Assembly: GCA_035628505.1 (NCBI GenBank)
Contig: DASPJR010000112.1
Coordinates: 1-13,315 of the forward strand
Length of the DNA stretch: 13,315 nt
DNA from: DASPJR01 sp035628505
Lineage (GTDB): Bacteria; Planctomycetota; SZUA-567; H5-PLA8
Direction of reading: 5' to 3'
Shown: positions 6,098 to 13,094 of the stretch, piece by piece
Layout of the letters: the number at the start of each line of letters is the position of its first letter
Numbering within the stretch: position 1 is the stretch's first letter
The notes under the pieces: model-generated
What the model saw: the letters and a program-made list of their open reading frames with translations, nothing else
Told to the model about the DNA's origin: nothing
Database searches by the model: none
Made by a program: the position numbers and the translations under genes

Positions 6098-7501
6098 TCA
6101 CTTCTCAAAGTTCCAGTCGGGATAGACCGAACGTTCGCGCTGCGCCATGATCTGTGCCATCTGCTTCACGATCTCCGGATTATCAGCGGCGACGTCTTTG
6201 GTTTCGCCTTCATCATTCTCCAGGTTGTAGAGTTCGATCGGACCATTGGGATTGCTCTTCACTTTCATGCGCACGCCTTTCCACTTGCCCATGCGTACCG
6301 CCTGGCTGCCGCCCTTGGCGTGATATTCCCAGTACAGATGATTGTGCTGCTTCTGGCCCTGCTGTGAAAAGAGCGTCGGCGTGAAGCTGATGCCGGCAAG
6401 ATTCTCCGGCGCCTGCGCTCCTGTGATTTCTGCGATCGTCGGCAGGATATCCCAGGACGCGCACACATGAGTTGCCAGCGTACCGGGCTGAATTCTCCCC
6501 GGCCAGCGCGCCAGCAGCGGAACACGGATTCCCCCCTCGTACAGATCCGTTTTCAATCCGCGAAACGAACCTGCGCTTTTAAAGAAAGCCGAATCGGCGC
6601 CGCCGATCTTGAATGCAGGCCCGTTGTCGCTGGAGAACATCACAAGCGTGTTCTCGTCGAGGTTCAGCTCTTTGAGCAGCGCCAGCACACGGCCGACGTC
6701 GCGATCCATGCGGCTGACCATGGCCGCATAGGCCGCACGCGGCGTGGGATGCGGCAGATAACCATTCTTCCCGTTGTACGGTGTTTCTGCGAACTTCTCT
6801 TTGTACTCGCTGAGTGAATCGTCAGGCACCTGCAGGGCCAGATGCGGAATCGTGTACGGGAGATAAAGGAAAAACGGTTTGTCCTTGTTCGCGCGAATGA
6901 ACTTCAGCCCTTCTTCGGCGATCAGATCATGCGCATACACTTTGCCGACCACGTTTCCCGGAACGTTGCCATCTAAAAATTCTTTCGTCTCATTGCGCCA
7001 GAGGTGCGTGGGATAAAAGTTGTGCGCCACGCGCTGGCAGATATAGCCGTAGAAAAAATCAAAGCCCTGCTTGTTCGGCGCGCCGGAACTCTCCGCCCCG
7101 CCGAGCCCCCATTTGCCGCACGCGCCGGTGACGTAGCCGGCTTTCTTCAGCACCGTCGCGAGCGTCACCGTGTTCTCCGGCAGCGGCCGCTGGCCTTCCG
7201 TTTTCAGCTCGGCGTTATCCCTGATGTGCGAATGGCCCATGTGCTTTCCGGTAAGCAGCGCGCAGCGCGAGGGAGCGCAGACGGTGCTGCCGGCGTAAAA
7301 CTGCGTGAAGCGTGCGCCTTCCGATGCGAGGCGGTCAATGTTGGGCGTCTTTATTTTGTCCTGCCCGTAGCAGCCGAGGTCCGCGTAGCCGAGGTCATCG
7401 GCAAGAATGAAGATGATGTTGGGTTTCGCTGCCGGCTCGCCGGCGAATGCCGATGCCGCTGCAACAAGGCAGAGTGTAATGATGCATAATGCATGATACA
7501 T
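6098..7501 (-). CDS. Secreted sulfatase (formylglycine, S1 type)
   Basis: The 467-aa protein has a signal peptide (MYHALCIITLCLVAAASAFA, cut near 20) and the alkaline-phosphatase-like sulfatase fold. PNIIFILADDLGYADLG supplies metal ligands Asp35 and Asp36. C75-A-P-S-R79 is the CxPSR motif whose Cys becomes formylglycine. GKW at 129-131, PHL at 219-221 and SDNG at 291-294 supply further active-site residues, and GLKTDLYEGGIRVP follows. Length is normal and all key residues are present. It should hydrolyse sulfate esters, probably on polysaccharide or arylsulfate substrates outside the cytoplasm, but the substrate cannot be told from sequence. The likely ThuA partner is 73 bp upstream on the same strand. 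No maturase gene is in the window. The first eight codons are made of the ATGCAT repeat, and the ribosome site (GGGGA) is weak. Confidence 0.92.
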   Translation of the reverse strand: MYHALCIITLCLVAAASAFAGEPAAKPNIIFILADDLGYADLGCYGQDKIKTPNIDRLASEGARFTQFYAGSTVCAPSRCALLTGKHMGHSHIRDNAELKTEGQRPLPENTVTLATVLKKAGYVTGACGKWGLGGAESSGAPNKQGFDFFYGYICQRVAHNFYPTHLWRNETKEFLDGNVPGNVVGKVYAHDLIAEEGLKFIRANKDKPFFLYLPYTIPHLALQVPDDSLSEYKEKFAETPYNGKNGYLPHPTPRAAYAAMVSRMDRDVGRVLALLKELNLDENTLVMFSSDNGPAFKIGGADSAFFKSAGSFRGLKTDLYEGGIRVPLLARWPGRIQPGTLATHVCASWDILPTIAEITGAQAPENLAGISFTPTLFSQQGQKQHNHLYWEYHAKGGSQAVRMGKWKGVRMKVKSNPNGPIELYNLENDEGETKDVAADNPEIVKQMAQIMAQRERSVYPDWNFEK

Positions 7502-7569
7502 AAAAAAGAATCCCCGTTTACTCGCCTCTTCCGTTGCCCTTTAAGCATCATGCATTAGTTCTCATGCAT
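7476..7569. repeat. ATGCAT repeat cluster at the sulfatase 5' end
   Basis: ATGCAT occurs at 7482-7487, 7489-7494, 7550-7555 and 7564-7569. The first two, in the arrangement ATGCATAATGCAT, encode the first codons of the sulfatase when read on the minus strand. The last two fill the 73-bp gap between the sulfatase start and the ThuA-like stop. Confidence 0.75.
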
Positions 7570-7574
7570 TACTC

Positions 7575-8465
7575 TCACTTCTTCTTCGGCGCCTTCAGAT
7601 TCGCTTCCATCTCTTCGGGGCTCGGCGTCTTCGACGGCACGCCCTGTTCGGGAACATCGACTTTCGCGATCCAGACAATCGCGTTCAGCACCAGCTTGCG
7701 GATGTCGTCGTTAGCCCAGTTGTTGTGGAAGTGGCCCCCCGTGAAGCCGAAGCCGCGCCCGCCGTCGGGCCGTTCGATGGCCCACATCACCGATTCCTTC
7801 TGCCCCGACGCATCCGTGATGATCTTGCGCGGTCCGCGCGGCCAGCTCGTCTTGCCGCTGCGCGCTTCATCGTCGGGCGTGCCCTGCACAATCGACGCCC
7901 ATCCTTTTTTGTCTTCGGGGAAGCGGATGTTAAAATACCACTCGTCCTTGGCTTTAAACGGATTGACGCCGCGCGCGATGGCGTGATCTTTGTTCAGAAT
8001 CGATTCGCAGACCCAGTGCGGATTGATCGAGAAGCCATCTTCGTAATACCCGCCAATCCATTTCAAAAAGCGGTCGCCGCCGCCGTCCCCCTTTGGAATC
8101 TCGACGCCGTAATGCATGCAGCCGATGCCGACGCCCTTCTTGATCATCTCTTCGACCGCGCTCCAGTGCTGAATGATCGGGTGCCCCTTGCCGCCGTCGC
8201 AGTAGATCACGACCGCTGCCGCGCCGTCGAAGATGCTCGCGTCTTTGGGCCAGCCGTCAAAGGTGCAGACCGCGTTGACGCTCGGCACATTTTCATTCAG
8301 CGCCTTCGCAAGCAGAATACACCCCGCGCGAAACTCATGCTCCCCGCGCCCGTGACTGTCGCGCCCGGCGACGAGCACGATTTTTTTCTTGGCGTCCTCG
8401 GCGTGAAGTGGAGCTACGCAGAGTGCGATTAGAACAATGGCAAACAGATGAGCAGCAGGTTTCAT
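7575..8465 (-). CDS. Secreted ThuA-like domain protein
   Basis: The ATG at 8465 is chosen over 8504 because AGGAG lies about seven bases before it and a signal peptide begins there (MKPAAHLFAIVLIALCVAPLHA, cut near 22). The 296-aa protein has the ThuA/glutamine-amidotransferase-like fold: KIVLVAGRDSHGRGEHEF, AAVVIYCDGGKGHP, GVGIGCMHYGVEIP, HAIARGVNPFKAKDEWYF, RGFGFTGGHFHNNW and a final LVLNAIVWIA helix. ThuA-like proteins are many in Planctomycetota and often lie beside sulfatases and sugar oxidoreductases. ThuA itself is tied to disaccharide oxidation in rhizobia, but the activity of secreted forms is not known. It is probably the first gene of a two-gene unit with the sulfatase, and faces away from the SRPBCC gene across 175 bp. 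Confidence 0.88.
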   Translation of the reverse strand: MKPAAHLFAIVLIALCVAPLHAEDAKKKIVLVAGRDSHGRGEHEFRAGCILLAKALNENVPSVNAVCTFDGWPKDASIFDGAAAVVIYCDGGKGHPIIQHWSAVEEMIKKGVGIGCMHYGVEIPKGDGGGDRFLKWIGGYYEDGFSINPHWVCESILNKDHAIARGVNPFKAKDEWYFNIRFPEDKKGWASIVQGTPDDEARSGKTSWPRGPRKIITDASGQKESVMWAIERPDGGRGFGFTGGHFHNNWANDDIRKLVLNAIVWIAKVDVPEQGVPSKTPSPEEMEANLKAPKKK

Positions 8466-8640
8466 GTGGTTCTCCTGGGCCTTTTTGCGTTTAGACGAAT
8501 ACACCAGAGGCTCAATTCAAAGAGGGAGTTTAAGAGAGGCTTTATTTTCAGCAAGCAAGCGGCATGTCAGACGCTGGACCGTACGGATGTGGTCGAATAC
8601 TCTGTTCGTCGACAAAACGACTTCATAAAAGGAGCGACCG

Positions 8641-9084
8641 ATGCCGAATTCTGTGCGATTTCACCGGGTGCTTAAGGCCACTCCCGAACGAGTGTACCGC
8701 GCGTTTATTACCCCCGATGCGATGGTCAAGTGGCTCCCGCCGCATGGATTCACGGCCAAGGTTCACCACCTGGAGGCCAAAGTCGGCGGCACCTACCGTA
8801 TGTCGTTCACGAATTTTTCGAGCGGCGGCAGCCATTCTTTCGGCGGAACATATCTCGAGCTGGTCCCGAACGAACGCATCCGCCACACCGACAAATTCGA
8901 CGACCCGAACCTCCCCGGCGAGATGGTGGTGACGATCAACCTGAAGAAGGTGTCGGTCGGAACCGAGCTGAACATCGTTCAGGAAGGCATTCCCGATGTG
9001 ATCCCACCCGAGGCCTGCTGTCTGGGCTGGCAGGAGTCGCTCACCCTGCTGGCGCAGCTCGTTGAGCCAGAGATTCCAGGGTAG
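8641..9084 (+). CDS. SRPBCC / AHSA1-like protein
   Basis: The 147-aa cytoplasmic protein starts at an ATG preceded by AAAGGAG at good spacing. It has the START/Bet v1-like signature of the AHSA1 family: an opening strand (SVRFHRVLKATPERVYRAF), TPDAMVKWLPP with Trp31, a curved sheet with GGTYRMSF and FGGTYLELVPNERIRHTDKF, then the C-terminal helix CLGWQESLTLLAQLVE. The length is typical. Such proteins form a hydrophobic cavity that binds small ligands or cochaperone partners; many are tied to stress or detoxification. The ligand cannot be read from sequence. It lacks a signal peptide, unlike most genes here, and stands alone between a divergent ThuA-like gene and a convergent hypothetical gene. 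Confidence 0.88.
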   Translation: MPNSVRFHRVLKATPERVYRAFITPDAMVKWLPPHGFTAKVHHLEAKVGGTYRMSFTNFSSGGSHSFGGTYLELVPNERIRHTDKFDDPNLPGEMVVTINLKKVSVGTELNIVQEGIPDVIPPEACCLGWQESLTLLAQLVEPEIPG

Positions 9085-9118
9085 GTGTTGACGATCATTT
9101 GCGTACTGCATCGTTTCA

Positions 9119-9166
9119 GTCCGCGAAGCGGACGCCAGCATAGTAGCCCAGGTCGCCAGACCTGGG
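9119..9166. repeat. REP-like paired hairpins (possible bidirectional terminator)
   Basis: GTCCGC-gaa-GCGGAC (9119-9133) is followed by CCCAGGTC-gcca-GACCTGGG (9147-9166). Both stems are perfect, with short loops, and lie in the gap between two convergent genes. There is no T-run. The two-stem layout resembles the unit at 10313-10357 and typical repetitive extragenic palindromes. Confidence 0.6.
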
Positions 9167-9179
9167 ATCAGATAGGAGC

Positions 9180-9716
9180 CTAGAAATCATCTGGCAAACG
9201 AGGCGGTTTGACAGGCTTGGCAGTTTTGGCCGGCTCGGTTGCCACTCCAAGAGGCGGCGGGTTAATTTCATCTTGCGGTACCGGCGTGTTTACAGGAGTG
9301 CGAACCTGAATCGAAATGTCAAGTAGTCCGGGAACGTCTGGAGTCACCAGACGCGCTTCAAAGATGTCGGTGTTCTCAAGACGCTTGGCGACAGCACTGA
9401 CCAGCGGCTTTTCACCCTGCACGAGATGGAAAACGACGTCCTGGACCGGCGTTCCCTCAGCTGTGGCCATGCATTGCATTATCATCGCGCGGTTAACATT
9501 AAAAATCTGCGCTCGCGAGCGCTTGCCATCTTCCTCGGTATACATCTTGAAATCACTGATCGTGGTCATAATGCCTTGCGCATTTCTCGCTTGCGAAACA
9601 TTCTTTCGTTCAGGCTGAGCAGGTGCGATTGCCGGCGCATCCGCGGCCGGAGGAGCTTCTCCGGCGGCGAGAGGCATGACGAACGCGAGCGTAAAAATGG
9701 CGACGAGTCGGTTCAT
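9180..9716 (-). CDS. Secreted hypothetical protein
   Basis: The ATG at 9716 is preferred over the one at 9752 because it begins a clean signal peptide (MNRLVAIFTLAFVMPLAAG, cut near 19-20). The mature protein is 178 aa minus the signal. It opens with an Ala/Pro-rich linker (EAPPAADAPAIAPAQPE), has a compact mixed alpha/beta middle (ARNAQGIMTTISDFKMY, FNVNRAMIMQCMATAEG, VQDVVFHLVQGEKPLVSAVAKRLE, GLLDISIQVRTPV), and closes with a Pro/Lys-rich tail (AKPVKPPRLPDDF). No family was recognised. One Cys is present in the mature part, so no internal disulfide is expected. The middle could be a small adhesion or scaffold domain, but that is a guess. Confidence 0.65.
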   Translation of the reverse strand: MNRLVAIFTLAFVMPLAAGEAPPAADAPAIAPAQPERKNVSQARNAQGIMTTISDFKMYTEEDGKRSRAQIFNVNRAMIMQCMATAEGTPVQDVVFHLVQGEKPLVSAVAKRLENTDIFEARLVTPDVPGLLDISIQVRTPVNTPVPQDEINPPPLGVATEPAKTAKPVKPPRLPDDF

Positions 9717-9903
9717 AACGCGCTCAGTCCTATAAGAGGCAGGCAGGTTCAATATACCGCAAAATCATCGAGCAAGCCCATCTTAATTACTTAGCACCCT
9801 AAAATACTTCAAAGTTTCCCCGCAATAAACAGCGGGCTTATGCGTCTAATATTAGGGCTGAGTCCGCTTGGGTTGCGTCGCTGAAGCACGGGTTTATGCA
9901 CGT

Positions 9904-9955
9904 GTGCAAAAGTTTGCAGATTTGATCTCCCGCAAAGACGCGGAGGCGTAAAGAA
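9904..9955. repeat. Diverged direct repeat, copy 1 (GTGCAAAAGTTT ... CGCAAAGACGC)
   Basis: GTGCAAAAGTTT (9904-9915) is followed after a short spacer by CCGCAAAGACGCGGAGGCG, built of about 8-base CGCAAAGA-like units. The same order recurs at 10016-10054. Confidence 0.7.
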
Positions 9956-9956
9956 A

Positions 9957-10000
9957 GGCTCTTGGCTCTTGGCTCTTGGCTCTTGGCTCTTGGCTCTTGG
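9957..10000. repeat. Heptanucleotide tandem repeat (GGCTCTT)x6
   Basis: Six exact GGCTCTT units (9957-9998) and a final GG make a perfect short tandem array between the two diverged direct repeats. Unit length is 7, so it is not a triplet coding repeat, and no frame across it looks like a gene. Confidence 0.95.
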
Positions 10001-10015
10001 ATGTAGCGCACATAG

Positions 10016-10054
10016 GTGCAAAAGTTTTCAACTTTCTCACGCAGAGACGCAAAG
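10016..10054. repeat. Diverged direct repeat, copy 2
   Basis: GTGCAAAAGTTT (10016-10027) is followed by TCACGCAGAGACGCAAAG, matching the order of copy 1 at 9904. The 12-base head is exact and the tail is diverged. Confidence 0.7.
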
Positions 10055-10147
10055 ATAAGGACACGAAGAGGTCGAAGACTAATAAAGGAGGGAGTGACTG
10101 GACAAAAATTCAGGACGTGCGTTGGTGGACAGAACTGAACGCGAGTG

Positions 10148-10303
10148 CTTGGACAACTTTTTTGTACGTGAGAATGCCGGCGAGGCGCAAGCGATCACAA
10201 CATCTGCGTTTCGGACAAATTGGTCTTTGGGAGCAATCGCCCGTCACTCGTCGCTCGTCACCCGTCACTCGTCACACTGCCGCATGAATACTTGGACAAC
10301 TTT
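10148..10303. repeat. 13-bp direct repeat CTTGGACAACTTT, two copies
   Basis: Exact copies at 10148-10160 and 10291-10303, 143 bases apart, flank the CGTCACT array. They could be a regulator site pair or remains of a longer duplicated repeat. Confidence 0.6.
10242..10276. repeat. Heptanucleotide tandem repeat, CGTCACT type, five units
   Basis: Reading CGTCACT, CGTCGCT, CGTCACC, CGTCACT, CGTCACA gives five consecutive 7-base units that differ only at the fifth and last positions. It lies about 180 bases before the dehydratase start. Confidence 0.85.
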
Positions 10304-10312
10304 ATCAAAGCT

Positions 10313-10357
10313 CGCGGAGCGGAAGTCCGCGCGACAGGAGGCCGGCGAGACGCCGGC
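10313..10357. repeat. REP-like paired hairpins
   Basis: CGCGGA (10313-10318) pairs with TCCGCG (10326-10331), and GCCGGCG (10341-10347) pairs with CGCCGGC (10351-10357) around AGA. The layout of two GC-rich stems about 10 bases apart matches the unit at 9119-9166. Confidence 0.6.
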
Positions 10358-10376
10358 GGTCCCAGCCGTTTCGCGC

Positions 10377-10407
10377 TTGAACTCTGACACGGCTTCACGC
10401 ATAAAAT
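10377..10407 (+). promoter_or_regulatory. Candidate promoter for the dehydratase gene
   Basis: TTGAAC (10377-10382) and TAAAAT (10402-10407) resemble -35 and -10 hexamers with a 19-base spacer, which is longer than ideal. They lie about 50 bases before the ATG. The match is weak and could be chance. Confidence 0.3.
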
Positions 10408-10455
10408 TTGGCTCACACTTGTGCAGCTCAACCGCGGCGACTCGGAAGCGAATCC

Positions 10456-11613
10456 ATGAAAATTTCGAAGATCACCCCCTTTGTTCTCGGCACGGCATGG
10501 CGCAACCTCACCTTCCTGAAGGTTGAGACCGACGAAGGCCTCATCGGCTACTCCGAAGCGCGCAACGTCTGCCGCACCGACGCGCTGCTCGGCTACCTCG
10601 ACGGCGCCAGCAAGCGCTACGTTCTCGGCAGCGATCCGTTTGAAATCGAAAGTCTCGTCTACCGCATGTTCCACCAGGACTTCTCGCGCATCGCCGACGT
10701 CTCCGGGACCGGCATCGCGCTCGTGGAAATGGCCTGTTGGGACATCATGGGCAAGGCGCTCAACCAGCCGGTCTACAAGCTGCTCGGCGGCGCGGTGCGC
10801 GACAAAATCAAGGCCTACGCCAACGGTTGGTACACGGTCGAACGCAAGCCGGAAGAGTTCCACGAAGCGGCGAAGAAAGTCGTAAAGCGGGGTTATAAGG
10901 CGCTGAAGGTCGATCCGTTCGGCGCGGGCTTTTATGAGATGGAACGCAAAGAGCGCGTGCTCTCGGTCTCGCTGGTCGAAGCCATTCGCGCGGCCGTCGG
11001 ACCCGATGTCGAGATCCTGATCGAGATGCACGGCCGCTTCAGCCCGGCGACGGCGATTCGCATTTCGCGCGACCTCGAGCCGTTCGATCCGTCGTGGGTC
11101 GAAGAGCCTGTTCCGCCAGACAATCCCGAGATGATGGCCAAGGCCGCGGCGAAGATCAATATTCCCATCGCGACCGGCGAACGCATTCACACGCGCTTCG
11201 AAGCGCGCCGGCTGCTGGAACTCGGCTGCATCGACGTGATGCAGACCGACATCACCGAATCTTGCGGGCTGCTGGAAGGCAAGAAGATCGCAGCGATGTG
11301 CGATACATATTACGTCACGTTCGCGCCGCACAACGTTGGCGGCCCGCTAAGCACGGCGGCGTGTCTGCATCTGGCGGCGTGCACGACCAATTTTAAGATT
11401 CAGGAACACTTCAACGATTTCGTCGATTCGTGGGCCAAGCAGGCCGCGACCGGGCCGGGCTATCCGGAAGTCGTCGACGGCTACTTCCCGCTGCCGCAGG
11501 GCCCGGGACTGGGCGTCACGATCAACGAAGATTTCATCAAGGAACACCCCATGACGAGCAACTTCTTCAACCTGTTCGTCAAGGACTGGCACAAGCGCCA
11601 GCAGAAGCAGTAA
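10456..11613 (+). CDS. Mandelate racemase / muconate lactonizing enzyme family protein, galactonate-dehydratase-like
   Basis: The ATG at 10456 is preferred over an upstream GTG at 10408 because the family's N-terminal strand (MKISKITPFVLGTAWRNL) begins there and GGAAG lies seven bases before it. The 385-aa length is normal. The capping domain is followed by the barrel with KVDPFG (Lys151), LIEMHGRF (Glu190, His192), WVEEP (Glu216), ATGERIH (Glu242), QTDITESCG (Asp265), APHNVGGP (His292) and IQEHF (Glu317). The three carboxylates would bind Mg2+, and His192 and His292 match the acid/base positions of galactonate dehydratase. It should dehydrate an acid sugar in the cytoplasm; D-galactonate is possible but unproven. 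Glu190 stands where the E. coli enzyme has Asp. It is probably a single-gene unit. Confidence 0.88.
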   Translation: MKISKITPFVLGTAWRNLTFLKVETDEGLIGYSEARNVCRTDALLGYLDGASKRYVLGSDPFEIESLVYRMFHQDFSRIADVSGTGIALVEMACWDIMGKALNQPVYKLLGGAVRDKIKAYANGWYTVERKPEEFHEAAKKVVKRGYKALKVDPFGAGFYEMERKERVLSVSLVEAIRAAVGPDVEILIEMHGRFSPATAIRISRDLEPFDPSWVEEPVPPDNPEMMAKAAAKINIPIATGERIHTRFEARRLLELGCIDVMQTDITESCGLLEGKKIAAMCDTYYVTFAPHNVGGPLSTAACLHLAACTTNFKIQEHFNDFVDSWAKQAATGPGYPEVVDGYFPLPQGPGLGVTINEDFIKEHPMTSNFFNLFVKDWHKRQQKQ

Positions 11614-11629
11614 CGGAGCCTCTTTTCAC

Positions 11630-11664
11630 CACGGAGAACACAGAGAACACAGAGAAAAGCCTTT
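11630..11664. repeat. GAGAACACA tandem repeat
   Basis: Two 9-base GAGAACACA units and a partial GAGAAAAG follow CACCACG just after the dehydratase stop. A sequence of this kind is a common dispersed intergenic repeat in environmental bacterial genomes (from memory). It resembles the CGCAAAGACGC-type repeats near 9930 and 10036 in being purine-rich with a short unit. Confidence 0.65.
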
Positions 11665-11702
11665 TAAATGCGGAGACCGGAGGCGCTGAGAACAGAATCA
11701 AA

Positions 11703-11734
11703 AAGGGGGAGTGCCTCCACTGGTATCCCCCCTT
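11703..11734. terminator. Hairpin between convergent genes, possible terminator
   Basis: AAGGGGG (11703-11709) pairs with CCCCCCTT (11727-11734), and inside it AGTG (11710-11713) pairs with CACT (11718-11721), leaving GGTAT bulged. CTAATTCAGGTTTTG follows, so the T-run is weak. It sits between the dehydratase and the convergent sigma-factor gene. Confidence 0.5.
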
Positions 11735-11764
11735 CTAATTCAGGTTTTGTCATTGTAGTGTGTT

Positions 11765-13078
11765 TTAAAAGTCGGCGTCACCCTGATCCGGGTCTTGTTT
11801 TGGAAGCGTAGCGGGCTCCGGTGCGGGGAACGGCAGGATCATAGGCGCATCGGCGGGCAGTTCTGCGCGGAAGAAGAGCACGTTCGGCCCAATGCCATCC
11901 GGTGGCGGCGGAAGCGCAATCTGGAATTCAGCATCGAGCGGGAATGGCGCGGGCAGCAGAAAGTCTGGCGGCAGCGGCGGAAACTCAGCGTTCACATCGG
12001 CCAGGAGAATTTCTTCCGCCGATTCAACGGCCCGCACGAAAACGAAGTTCAGGAAGCCGCCATCAAGCGGCGGCGGCAACGGGATTGCCTGCACTGGCAG
12101 CTCGAAAGTTTCAGGCTCACCCGCACCCGGCGCCTGACGGCTTTGGGCGACGGGCGCGTGATCAGGCATTGCTTCGGCAGCGCGCTCTGGTCCTTCCGCC
12201 GGGCGCGGGGTCGCCTGGCTCGGCGTTCGAGGCGTAGCTGCAGGTGCGGGCGCGATAGCGTTTGCTGACGGGACCGCTGGCGGCATGGCATCCGCCAATA
12301 AAGGAGCATCTCTATCAGAAAGCTGGCCCTGCCATAACGCAGCGCAGCAGGCGAGCGCAGCGACCGCTCCCGTGATAGCTGCAACAAGTTTCGACGTCGA
12401 CATCATGCGCAGGGTCTCCTCGGCAAGAACGCTCGCGCGGCTGGCAGGCTCGGCAGCCGCGAAAGCGCCTGGGTTGTAAACGGATGCGGCGATGGCCGGT
12501 GCAGCCGCCACGTTGGCCGGAGCGAGCAGCGCCGCAAGTGCGGCAAGACTTACAATCAGCCCGCGCCGCTTGAGCTGCGCGCGCAGCGCCGCCAGCCCGC
12601 GCGAGACGCGTGCGGAGAGCGTGCCGACCGGAATCCTCAGTTCGCGCGCCGCCTCTTCTTCGCTGCGCTCTTCAAGGTAGCGCAGCACGATGGCTTCGCG
12701 CTGCGCCGCCGGAAGACGCTCAAGGCATTCGTCGACAGCGGCGCGAAGTTCGTCGCTGTGTTCGGGAAGTGTGGCGGTTGAAGTCTTGGAGCGCATGGCA
12801 GCGGCCTCGAATTCATGCGCGTGGCGGATCAGTGCGTTGCGCCGGGCCTGCCGCGCAACAAACACAGCGGTGCGGTGCAGCCACGCGGCGACATTCGTAT
12901 CGGTGAAGCCCGCGGCTTTGCGTGCGTAAATAATGAAGACCGCCTGAGCGGCGTCTTCGGCCGAGGCCGCATCGCCCAGCGCACGCAGGCATGTGGCGTA
13001 CACCATCGGCCAGTGGCGTTCGAGAATTTCTCGTGTCCGTTCGGTATGTGGCGGTGTTCGGAACAGCTCGGTCGGCAT
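11765..13078 (-). CDS. ECF-type RNA polymerase sigma factor with a membrane-anchored proline-rich C-terminal extension
   Basis: The 437-aa protein opens with sigma region 2 (~19-90: HWPMVYATCLRALGDAASAED, AVFIIYARKAAGF, AAWLHRTAVFVARQARRNAL). Region 4 follows (~110-172: CLERLPAAQREAIVLRYLEE, EEEAARELRIPVGTLSARVSRGL). A normal ECF factor would end near 175; here about 260 residues follow. They include two hydrophobic segments (~174-195, LIVSLAALAALLAP; ~231-249, LVAAITGAVAALACCAALW), then a Pro/Ala-rich acidic tail with repeated PLPPP/LPPPPDG-like patches. This suggests a sigma factor tethered to the membrane and perhaps controlled by its own tail. Similar extended ECF factors are known in Planctomycetota. 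No separate anti-sigma gene is visible. GAGG lies about nine bases before the ATG. Confidence 0.85.
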   Translation of the reverse strand: MPTELFRTPPHTERTREILERHWPMVYATCLRALGDAASAEDAAQAVFIIYARKAAGFTDTNVAAWLHRTAVFVARQARRNALIRHAHEFEAAAMRSKTSTATLPEHSDELRAAVDECLERLPAAQREAIVLRYLEERSEEEAARELRIPVGTLSARVSRGLAALRAQLKRRGLIVSLAALAALLAPANVAAAPAIAASVYNPGAFAAAEPASRASVLAEETLRMMSTSKLVAAITGAVAALACCAALWQGQLSDRDAPLLADAMPPAVPSANAIAPAPAATPRTPSQATPRPAEGPERAAEAMPDHAPVAQSRQAPGAGEPETFELPVQAIPLPPPLDGGFLNFVFVRAVESAEEILLADVNAEFPPLPPDFLLPAPFPLDAEFQIALPPPPDGIGPNVLFFRAELPADAPMILPFPAPEPATLPKQDPDQGDADF

Positions 13079-13094
13079 TGCAGGAGTCCTCGTT

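Larger units (their letters stand above)
9753..10455. other. Gene-free, repeat-dense intergenic region
   Basis: About 700 bases have no believable gene. Open frames here (for example 9976-10287 and 10122-10526 on the plus strand) are made from repeats and lack ribosome sites or domain-like composition. The interval holds two heptamer arrays, a diverged pair of direct repeats, a REP-like unit, a 13-bp direct repeat and small palindromes such as TGCAAAAGTTTGCA (9905-9918). Listed separately where distinct. Confidence 0.8.

Noticed and set aside
7004..7489. 161-codon plus-strand open frame opposite the sulfatase
   Set aside because: The sulfatase has every expected active-site motif on the other strand; this frame has none and is a shadow.
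8592..8613. GTCGA/TCGAC inverted repeat before the SRPBCC gene
   Set aside because: Five-base arms with a 12-base gap are expected by chance and do not align with a promoter.
9957..10276. Possible CRISPR array
   Set aside because: The repeats are 7-base tandem units with no spacers between them, and no cas gene is nearby.
10122..10526. Plus-strand open frame before the dehydratase
   Set aside because: It is translated repeats (ARQEAGETPAVP comes from the REP-like unit), overlaps the start of the dehydratase in another frame and has no ribosome site.
10258..11331. A 357-codon open frame on the minus strand
   Set aside because: It lies opposite the well-supported dehydratase gene, has a composition expected of a mirror frame in GC-rich DNA (runs of Arg, His, Asp), and no domain or ribosome site.
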